64,000 nt of DNA from positions 3,348,001-3,412,000 of the forward strand of contig NZ_CP132339.1 in NCBI RefSeq assembly GCF_030944405.1, given 5' to 3'. Numbering within the stretch: position 1 is the stretch's first letter; each line of letters begins with the position of its first letter. Source of the DNA: Janthinobacterium sp. J1-1. GTDB lineage: Bacteria > Pseudomonadota > Gammaproteobacteria > Burkholderiales > Burkholderiaceae_D. Below, one piece after another: positions 57,410-64,000 of the stretch. Both the position numbers and the translations under genes were made by a program. The notes under the pieces are model-generated. The model was given only the letters and a program-made list of their open reading frames with translations. It made no database searches and had not been told where the DNA came from.

Positions 57410-59086
57410 ATGAACGCCATGCCTCCTGTCTTGCCACGCTTTGTCCTTCCCCGTCTCGCCAGCCTGGTACAGGGCGGTGCCGCATTGCTGTGGTTGCCGC
57501 AGGCGGCCTTGCTGGCCTCGGCCATTGTGGCGATGACGGCGGGTGCCGGCTGGCGCGCCGCGCTGCCGCCGGCCGCCGGCGTTCTGCTGTTGGGCCTGCT
57601 GCGCGCCGCCGGCGAAGCGTGGGGCGCGCGCGCCATGTATGCGGCCGCGCGTGCGCATTTGTCCACGCTGCGCGCGCAAGTGGCGCTGGTCCTGGCGCGG
57701 CGCTCGCCGCTGGACCGCCAGCGTGCCCAGTCGGGCCAGGCCGCCAGCGTGATCGCCGAGCAGGCCGAAGCCATCGTGCCCTACCTTGTGCGCTACCAGC
57801 CCACGCGCTGGAAAGTGCTGCTGGTGCCGCTGGTGATCCTGGCCGCCATCGCGCCGCTGTCGTGGCTGGCCGCCCTGATCCTGCTGGTCGCCGCGCCGCT
57901 GATACCGCTCTTCATGGCGCTGGTGGGCATGGGCGCGCAGGCGGCCAGCCGTGCGCAGATGGTGGAAATGGGCGGCATGAACGCCTTTCTGCTGGACCGG
58001 CTGCGCGGCCTGGCCACCCTGCGCGCGCTGGGCGCCGTCGACGCCACCGCCGAACGGCTGGACGCCAGCGCGCAATCCGTGCGCCGGCGCACCATGGCCG
58101 TGCTGCGCATCGCCTTTCTGTCGTCGGCCGTGCTGGAACTGTTTTCCGCGCTGGGCGTGGCGATGGTGGCGGCATATATCGGTTTTTCGCTGCTGGGCAC
58201 GTTCAACTTCGGCAGCTGGGGCGGCAAGCTCACCTTGGGCCAGGGCATGTTCATCCTGCTGCTGGCGCCGGCCTTTTTCGAGCCGCTGCGCGAACTGGCC
58301 GCCGTCTGGCACGACAAGGCGGCCGGCGAGGCGGGCCTGGCCGCTCTGGCCGACCTGGCCGAGGGCGGCCTGGCCATGCCTGGCCATGGCGCGGCAGACG
58401 CCATTGAAACCGCCCTCGAACACGCCGCGCCGCCTGCCGTGCACCTGCAGCAGCTGCAGTTTGCCCATGCCGGCGAAGCGCCGCTGTTCGACGGTCTCGA
58501 CTTGCAGGTGCGTCCTGGCGAACACCTGGCCCTGCTGGGCGCCAGCGGCGCCGGCAAGTCCACCTTGTTGTCGCTGATCGCCGGCTTGCTGCCGGCCGAT
58601 GGCGGCGCCATCCGGATTGCCGATGTGGTGCTGGACGATGCCACGGTTGCCGGCCTGCGCCGGCGCATGGCCTGGATGGGCCAGCGGCCGCACGTGTTTG
58701 CCGCCTCCGTCAGCCAGAACGTGACTTTGGGCCGCGCCGAGGCGGATGCCGGCCGCGTCGGCGCCGCACTGCATCTGGCCGAACTGGCCGGCGTATCCCA
58801 GGCGCAGCCTGGTGTCATGCTCGGCGATGGCGCGCAGGGCCTGTCCGGCGGCGAAGCCGTGCGCCTGGCGCTGGCCCGCGTGGCGATCCATCCGCACGCC
58901 GACCTGCTGCTGGTCGACGAGCCGACAGCCCACCTCGACAGCGAAACGGCGGCGCGCGTCACCGATGCGCTGCTGATGCTGGCCAAAGGCAAAACCATGA
59001 TCGTCGCCACCCATGACCCGGTGCTGGCGGCGCGCCTGTCGCGCCGCGTGCTGCTGGGCGTGCAAACCCGGGAGCTGCAGGCATGA
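57410..59086 (+). CDS. cydD: Heterodimeric ABC transporter subunit CydD
   Basis: A 558-residue membrane-fused ABC subunit: six-helix membrane domain (about 25-320) and ATPase domain (about 345-555). Walker A GASGAGKST (about 380), signature LSGGE (a variant of LSGGQ, near 483) and Walker B LLLVDEPT are present. CydDC exports thiols/handles haem to allow assembly of cytochrome bd. It overlaps cydC by 4 bp. Confidence 0.93.
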   Translation: MNAMPPVLPRFVLPRLASLVQGGAALLWLPQAALLASAIVAMTAGAGWRAALPPAAGVLLLGLLRAAGEAWGARAMYAAARAHLSTLRAQVALVLARRSPLDRQRAQSGQAASVIAEQAEAIVPYLVRYQPTRWKVLLVPLVILAAIAPLSWLAALILLVAAPLIPLFMALVGMGAQAASRAQMVEMGGMNAFLLDRLRGLATLRALGAVDATAERLDASAQSVRRRTMAVLRIAFLSSAVLELFSALGVAMVAAYIGFSLLGTFNFGSWGGKLTLGQGMFILLLAPAFFEPLRELAAVWHDKAAGEAGLAALADLAEGGLAMPGHGAADAIETALEHAAPPAVHLQQLQFAHAGEAPLFDGLDLQVRPGEHLALLGASGAGKSTLLSLIAGLLPADGGAIRIADVVLDDATVAGLRRRMAWMGQRPHVFAASVSQNVTLGRAEADAGRVGAALHLAELAGVSQAQPGVMLGDGAQGLSGGEAVRLALARVAIHPHADLLLVDEPTAHLDSETAARVTDALLMLAKGKTMIVATHDPVLAARLSRRVLLGVQTRELQA

Positions 59087-60759
59087 AAACCACCTTGTTA
59101 CGTCATCCCCTGTTGCGCCAGCTGTTGCTGGGCCAGCCGCGCAAAATGCTGCTGGGCGCCGCGCTGTCGGCCCTGACGGTGGTGGCCGGCATGGCGCTGC
59201 TGGGCCTGTCCGGCTGGTTCATCACCGCCACCTCGATCGCGGGCCTGGCCAGCAGCACCGCGCTGGCGTTCGATGTATTTGCACCCTCGGCCGGCATCCG
59301 CCTGCTGGCGATCGGCCGTACCGGCACCCGCTATGCGGAGCGGCTGGTCACGCACGACGCCACGTTTGCCGCGCTGGCCGCCATCCGCGTGCACCTGTTT
59401 CGCCGCTGGTCGCTGCCCGCCGCCGGCAACCGCTTGCTGCGCCAGCCGGCCAGAATGCTGTTTCGCCTGACGGCCGATATCGACGCGCTGGAAGCCTTGT
59501 ACCTGCGCCTGCTGGTGCCGGTGTGCACGGCCGTGTGCGCGGCCCTGCTGGCCGGCCTGGCGCTGGCCTTTCTCGACCTCGCCCTGGGCGTGGTGTTTGC
59601 CGCCTGGCTATTGACCAGCGGCGGCGCCATCGCCTGGCTGGTGCTGCGCCGCGCGCGCCGCCATGCCGCCCAGCGGTCGCGCGGCGTGGAAAAATTGCGT
59701 TCGGGCGCGATCGACCTGGTGGCCGGCCAGACCGACCTGGTGATGGCCGGGCGTGTCGCCGCGCAATGCCAGGCCCTGGCGCAGATCGACCAGTCGCTGG
59801 CGGCCACCGATATCGCCCTGCAGCGCCTGGACGCCAACGCCGGCGCCGCCTATGGCGCGGTGGGCAGCCTGACCCTGGCCGGCGTGCTGCTGGCCGCGGC
59901 CGCCCTGGTCGAACAGCAACAGATCGGCGTGCCGGCCGCGGCGCTGGCGGTGCTGCTGGCCTTGACCGCGATGGAGCCGTTTGCCGGCCTGCGCCGTGGC
60001 GCGCTGGAAGCGGGGCGCATGCTGCTGGCGCTGCGCCGGCTCCATCCCCGCGCGGAAGACCAACCTATGCAATCGGCGCCGGCCACGGGTGGCTTGCACC
60101 TGGAGCAGGTCAGCGCCTGTCACACCGGCAGCCAGGCGGCCATCGTGCATGGCGTCAGCCTGGTGGTGGCGCCCGGCGAGAAAGTGGCGCTGATCGGCCC
60201 CAGCGGCGCCGGCAAGTCGACCTTGCTGGCCCTGGCCGCGCGCGAAATCGCGCCCCTGTCCGGCACCGTCAGCGGGCCGCGCGCTTGCCTGTTTACCCAA
60301 AGAACCGAGCTGTTCCAGGATAGCCTGCGCGACAACCTGCGCCTGGCCGACCCCGTCGCCGACGATGCGCGCCTGTGGCACGCCTTGCAGGCGGCGGGCC
60401 TGGCGCAGGAAGTGCGCGCGCTGGCCCAGGGCCTCGACACGCCGCTGGGCGAGGGCGGCCTGGGCCTGTCGGGCGGCCAGTCGCGCCGCCTGGCGCTGGC
60501 ACGGCTGTTCCTGCACGACGCGCCTTTGTGGCTGCTCGATGAAGCCACCGAGGCGCTCAATGCCGACACGGCCGGCGACGTGCTGCGGCGTTTGCGCGAG
60601 GAAAGCAGGGGCCGCAGCCTGCTGATCGCCACCCATTTGCGGCGCGAGGCGCAACTGGCGGACCGGCTGCTGACGCTGCGCCATGGCCGCATCGTCGGCG
60701 ATGTGCGGCGCGGCACCCCCGAATTTGACCAGGCACTGCGCGGTTTGCGGGCCGATTGA
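59083..60759 (+). CDS. cydC: Heterodimeric ABC transporter subunit CydC
   Basis: A 558-residue ABC half-transporter, the partner of CydD. Membrane domain about 18-310; ATPase domain from about 335 with Walker A GPSGAGKST, signature LSGGQSRRLALARL and Walker B LWLLDEAT. The MGxxH-like membrane region has GLSGWFITATSIAG near 43-56, typical of CydC. It completes the transporter needed for cytochrome bd maturation. Tightly coupled to cydD; 48 bp before cydA. Confidence 0.93.
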   Translation: MKTTLLRHPLLRQLLLGQPRKMLLGAALSALTVVAGMALLGLSGWFITATSIAGLASSTALAFDVFAPSAGIRLLAIGRTGTRYAERLVTHDATFAALAAIRVHLFRRWSLPAAGNRLLRQPARMLFRLTADIDALEALYLRLLVPVCTAVCAALLAGLALAFLDLALGVVFAAWLLTSGGAIAWLVLRRARRHAAQRSRGVEKLRSGAIDLVAGQTDLVMAGRVAAQCQALAQIDQSLAATDIALQRLDANAGAAYGAVGSLTLAGVLLAAAALVEQQQIGVPAAALAVLLALTAMEPFAGLRRGALEAGRMLLALRRLHPRAEDQPMQSAPATGGLHLEQVSACHTGSQAAIVHGVSLVVAPGEKVALIGPSGAGKSTLLALAAREIAPLSGTVSGPRACLFTQRTELFQDSLRDNLRLADPVADDARLWHALQAAGLAQEVRALAQGLDTPLGEGGLGLSGGQSRRLALARLFLHDAPLWLLDEATEALNADTAGDVLRRLREESRGRSLLIATHLRREAQLADRLLTLRHGRIVGDVRRGTPEFDQALRGLRAD

Positions 60760-60807
60760 CCGTTTTGTAGCACCGCTGTATTCACTTAGGAAACAAACAG
60801 GAACATC

Positions 60808-62382
60808 ATGGACCTCGATATTGTTGCATTATCAAGACTGCAATTCGCGCTGACAGCGCTCTACCACTTCATTTTCATTCCGCTGACGATAGGCTTGTCA
60901 GTGATCCTCGCCATCATGGAAACCGTGTACGTGATGACGGGCCGCACCATCTGGCGCGACATGACCAAATTCTGGGGCGTGCTGTTCGGCATTAACTTCG
61001 CCATGGGCGTGGCCACCGGCATCGTGATGGAATTCCAGTTCGGCATGAACTGGAGCTACTACAGCCATTATGTGGGCGACATTTTCGGCGCGCCGCTGGC
61101 GATCGAAGGCTTGATGGCCTTCTTCCTGGAAGCGACTTTTGTCGGCATCTTCTTCTTTGGCTGGGATAAATTGTCCGCGCGCGGCCATCTGGCCACCACC
61201 TGGCTGGTCGCCATCGGGTCGAATTTCTCGGCCCTGTGGATCTTGATCGCCAACGGCTGGATGCAGAATCCGGTCGGCGCGGCCTTCAACCCGCAAACCA
61301 TGCGCATGGAAGTGACCGACTTTGGCGCCGTGCTGACCAATCCGGTGGCGCAGGCCAAGTTCGTGCACACGGTGTCGGCCGGCTATACGGTGGCCGCCAT
61401 CTTTGTGCTGGGCGTGTCGGCCTGGTACTTGCTCAAGGGGCGCCACGTGCAGCTGGCCAAGCGCTCGATGACGGTGGCCGCCGCCTTCGGCCTGGCGGCG
61501 TCACTGTCGGTGGCGGTGCTCGGCGATGAAAGCGGCTACCTGGCGTCCGAACACCAGAAGATGAAACTGGCCGCGATCGAAGCGATGTGGGAAACCGAAC
61601 CGGCGCCAGCGGCGTTTACGGCCATCGGCTTTCCCGACGAGGCCGCGCGCGAGACGCATTACGCCCTGCATATCCCGATGGTGATGGGCCTGATCGGCAC
61701 ACGCTCCCTGAATACCGAAATTCCCGGCATCGCCCAGCTGGTCGAGCGCGGCGAGCTGCTGATACGCGACGGCATCAAGGCCTATGACGCACTGCAAACC
61801 ATCCGCGCCGTGCCGCCCGGCGGCGTGGTGCCCGAAGCAGCGACGGCCATGTTCGAATCGAAAGGCCCGTCGCTCGGTTACGCCTTGCTGCTGAAACGCT
61901 ATGTCGACGATCCGCGCCTGGCGACACCCGAACAGATCGCCCGGGCCGCGCGCGACACGGTGCCGCCGGTGGCGCCCTTGTTCTGGTCGTTCCGCGTGAT
62001 GGTGGGCCTGGGCATGTTTTTCATCTTGCTGACAGGAACCTTCTTCGTACTGTCGGTGCGCCGCACCCTGGACGCCCACCGCTGGCTGCTGAAAGTGGCC
62101 GTGTTCGCCATCCCGCTGCCATGGGTGGCGGCTGAAGCGGGCTGGATCGTGGCCGAGCTGGGCCGCCAGCCCTGGGTCATCGAAGGCGTGCTGCCGACCG
62201 CCGTGGCGGTGTCGAACCTGGGCGTGACGACCTTGCTGATCACCATCGCCGGCTTTGCCGCCATCTATACGGTGCTGCTGGTAATCGAAATGAAGCTGAT
62301 GCTGAAAACCATCCGCAAGGGACCGGACGAGCATGCGCCCGTCGCGCTGTCTGCCGCCCCCGCCACCGTACAACCTGCCTGA
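60808..62382 (+). CDS. cydA: Cytochrome bd ubiquinol oxidase subunit I
   Basis: A 524-residue CydA with about nine helices. Haem ligands are in the expected segments: H20 (LTALYHFIFIPL), the histidine of VHTVSAGYT near 187, and the methionine in FRVMVGLGMFF near 395. The motif GRQPW is intact and the large Q-loop region (about 245-390) is of the long (E. coli-like) type. It oxidises ubiquinol and reduces oxygen with high affinity, without proton pumping. It is followed by cydB 11 bp later. Confidence 0.96.
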   Translation: MDLDIVALSRLQFALTALYHFIFIPLTIGLSVILAIMETVYVMTGRTIWRDMTKFWGVLFGINFAMGVATGIVMEFQFGMNWSYYSHYVGDIFGAPLAIEGLMAFFLEATFVGIFFFGWDKLSARGHLATTWLVAIGSNFSALWILIANGWMQNPVGAAFNPQTMRMEVTDFGAVLTNPVAQAKFVHTVSAGYTVAAIFVLGVSAWYLLKGRHVQLAKRSMTVAAAFGLAASLSVAVLGDESGYLASEHQKMKLAAIEAMWETEPAPAAFTAIGFPDEAARETHYALHIPMVMGLIGTRSLNTEIPGIAQLVERGELLIRDGIKAYDALQTIRAVPPGGVVPEAATAMFESKGPSLGYALLLKRYVDDPRLATPEQIARAARDTVPPVAPLFWSFRVMVGLGMFFILLTGTFFVLSVRRTLDAHRWLLKVAVFAIPLPWVAAEAGWIVAELGRQPWVIEGVLPTAVAVSNLGVTTLLITIAGFAAIYTVLLVIEMKLMLKTIRKGPDEHAPVALSAAPATVQPA

Positions 62383-62393
62383 GGAGTCGCATC

Positions 62394-63548
62394 GTGATTT
62401 TGCATGAACTGATTTCGTATGAAACCCTGCGCCTGATCTGGTGGCTGCTGATCGGCGTGCTGCTGATCGGCTTTGCCGTCACCGACGGCTTTGACCTAGG
62501 CACCGGCATCTTGCTGCCGTTTGCCGGCAAGACCGACCTGGAACGGCGCATCATCATCAACAGCATCGGTCCCGTCTGGGAAGGCAACCAGGTGTGGCTG
62601 ATCCTGGGCGGCGGCGCCATCTTTGCCGCCTGGCCGCAGCTGTATGCGGTCTCGTTCTCGGGCTTTTACCTGGCCATGTTCGTGATCCTGGTGGCGCTGA
62701 TCCTGCGCCCGGTGGCCTTCAAATTCCGCAGCAAGCGCGAAGACGCCCGCTGGCGCGCGCGCTGGGATATCGCGCTGTTTATCGGCGGCTTCGTGCCGGC
62801 CCTGATCTTTGGCGTGGCGATGGGCAATGTGCTGCAGGGCGTGCCGTTCCGCTTTTCGGACGACATGCATATCTTTTACGAAGGCAGCTTCTTTGGCCTC
62901 TTGAACCCGTTTGCACTGCTGGCCGGCCTGGTGTCGGTGGCGATGCTGGTGATGCACGGCGCCACCTGGCTGCAGGTGAAAACCGAAGGTCCAGTCGCCG
63001 AACGGGCGCGCGCCTATGGCAGCGTGGCGGCGATCGCCACCGTGGTGCTGTACGCGGCTGCCGGCGTGGCGCTGTGGGCCATGGTCGATGGCTACCGCAT
63101 CACCAGCGCGGTCAGCGTGGCCGGTCCGTCGAACCCGATGTTCAAGACGGCCGAAGTGGCGGCCGGCGCCTGGTTCGCCAACTATGCGGCCCATCCGTGG
63201 ACCTGGGCCGCGCCCGTGCTGGGCCTGGCCTCGCCGCTGCTGGCGCTTGCCATGCTGCGCCTGCGCCGCGCCGTGCCGGCCCTGCTGGCCAGCGCGCTGG
63301 GGATTGCCGCCATCATCCTCAGCGTGGGCGCGTCGATGTTTCCATTGATCCTGCCGTCGTCGCTGGACCCGCGCGCCAGCCTGACGGTCTGGGATTCCTC
63401 GTCCAGCCACATGACCCTGTTCATCATGCTGGTGGCCACCACCATCTTTATTCCCCTGATCGTGGCCTACACCAGCTGGGTTTATAAAGTGTTGTGGGGC
63501 AAGGTCGATGGCCAGGCCATCGAAGACGGCTCCGGCCACGCTTACTAA
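62394..63548 (+). CDS. cydB: Cytochrome bd ubiquinol oxidase subunit II
   Basis: A 384-residue CydB with about eight or nine helices; the family's opening (YETLRLIWWLLIGVLLIGFAVTDGFDLG, quoted in part, residues 9-36) contains the conserved Trp and Asp region. It stabilises the oxidase with CydA. Start is GTG/ATG region at 62394 (GTG) with a GGAG site upstream; it is followed by cydX 23 bp later. Confidence 0.95.
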   Translation: MILHELISYETLRLIWWLLIGVLLIGFAVTDGFDLGTGILLPFAGKTDLERRIIINSIGPVWEGNQVWLILGGGAIFAAWPQLYAVSFSGFYLAMFVILVALILRPVAFKFRSKREDARWRARWDIALFIGGFVPALIFGVAMGNVLQGVPFRFSDDMHIFYEGSFFGLLNPFALLAGLVSVAMLVMHGATWLQVKTEGPVAERARAYGSVAAIATVVLYAAAGVALWAMVDGYRITSAVSVAGPSNPMFKTAEVAAGAWFANYAAHPWTWAAPVLGLASPLLALAMLRLRRAVPALLASALGIAAIILSVGASMFPLILPSSLDPRASLTVWDSSSSHMTLFIMLVATTIFIPLIVAYTSWVYKVLWGKVDGQAIEDGSGHAY

Positions 63549-63571
63549 TCATTTACTGTAAAGGAATCATC

Positions 63572-63685
63572 ATGTGGTATTTCGCCTGGATACTGGGCCT
63601 TCCGCTGGCGGCGATGTTCGCCGTGCTCAACGCAATGTGGTATGAAATGGTCGATGGCGATACGACGCCTGAAAAATATCGCTGA
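63572..63685 (+). CDS. cydX: Cytochrome bd small subunit CydX
   Basis: A 37-residue single-helix protein (MWYFAWILGLPLAAMFAVLNA, about residues 1-21 in the membrane) ending in a short polar tail EDGDTT-like. The opening MWYFAWILG is the CydX/YbgT signature. It binds CydA and stabilises the haem sites. AAGGAA lies just upstream of the ATG at 63572. Confidence 0.92.
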   Translation: MWYFAWILGLPLAAMFAVLNAMWYEMVDGDTTPEKYR

Positions 63686-63705
63686 CACTGCAAACAGTGC
63701 CGTCG

Positions 63706-63918
63706 CTATAACAGGATAAATTCGCCCCGGATGCGCAGTTTCATGCCGCGCGGTGCGTCGGCCCCGGCCGCTACCGCCCAGGCCGTCACCCATTGCGCGC
63801 AGCGCAGCCGCGCCTGCGGATTGTCATGCAGGCGCAGCCGTTCGAATGCCTGGTCCATGCGCATGGCCAGGTAGAGGGACTGTTCCATTGCATCGGCTTG
63901 TCTGCTGAAGTGGCGCAT
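63706..63918 (-). CDS. Small hypothetical protein
   Basis: A 70-residue soluble, helical-looking protein with several basic residues (ARLRCAQWVTAW). I do not recognise a family. The start at 63918 is preceded by AAGGAAG; an in-frame ATG 15 bp earlier (63933) is also possible. It is convergent with cydX, so it is not part of that operon. Coding status rests on length, start context and orientation only. Confidence 0.5.
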   Translation of the reverse strand: MRHFSRQADAMEQSLYLAMRMDQAFERLRLHDNPQARLRCAQWVTAWAVAAGADAPRGMKLRIRGEFILL

Positions 63919-64000
63919 GGTGCTTCCTTTCATGACTGAACGGCTGCGGTGGGGAGTTTTCTGTTTCCTCCTCTATATACGCCGCCGCGGCCGCTTTGGA

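Overview
The window is GC-rich (roughly 63-65%), almost fully coding, and reads as chromosomal DNA of a betaproteobacterium of the order Burkholderiales. The block carAB - greA - yhbY - rlmE - ftsH - folP - glmM, the leuA type, the Ala/Lys/Pro-rich histone-like protein and the dense c-di-GMP and chemotaxis genes fit Oxalobacteraceae (Janthinobacterium/Massilia/Duganella-like). The family assignment is an inference from gene content; no rRNA is present to confirm it. I see no prophage, CRISPR array or complete insertion sequence. Two short inverted-repeat elements (39200-39333 and 44685-44842) look like MITE-type dispersed repeats.

Layout. 1-7180 (minus strand): a catabolic unit with an IclR regulator, acyl-CoA dehydrogenase, acyl-CoA ligase and a branched-chain-amino-acid-type ABC importer (livK, livH, livM, partial livG). 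7388-13672 (plus): a run of mostly exported redox proteins: a cysteine-free sulfite-oxidase-fold protein, a Tat-type flavodoxin, a cupin, a carboxymuconolactone-decarboxylase-like protein and a three-subunit periplasmic molybdenum aldehyde oxidoreductase (paoABC-like). Two nearly identical 15-bp palindromes lie inside this run. 13621-17278: two alpha/beta hydrolases and a TIM-barrel isomerase (minus), divergent from a TetR regulator with a perfect 16-bp palindrome between them. 17283-24461: an orphan flagellar-rod-like protein, stress proteins, a NYN-LOTUS ribonuclease-like protein, hemolysin III, a LysR regulator and a MORN protein. 24458-31020: two GGDEF proteins, a spermidine-synthase-like protein and a cation/proton exchanger.

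31035-35210 carries ppx, the histone-like protein, fdhD and olsB. Both ppx and olsB have three direct CTGTCA-like repeats at exact 11-bp spacing upstream (PhoB boxes), which suggests shared control by phosphate starvation of polyphosphate turnover and phosphorus-free ornithine lipids. 35380-39198 has a small HTH protein, a LolD-like ATPase and the ergothioneine pair egtD-egtB. 39343-43105 has a chemoreceptor and leuA, preceded by a leucine-rich leader peptide and a terminator-like hairpin (attenuation).

43296-56315 is the housekeeping core: patatin lipoprotein, GlcG-like protein, carAB, greA, yhbY, rlmE, ftsH, folP, glmM. Two tRNA genes (Pro-TGG, Arg-TCT) follow. The window closes with a GbsR/MarR regulator divergent from cydDC-cydABX, the cytochrome bd oxidase operon with its assembly transporter, and a small hypothetical gene. 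The items I would follow up first are the periplasmic redox run with paired operators, the leuA leader, the two Pho boxes, and the element that inserted into and re-created a stop codon.
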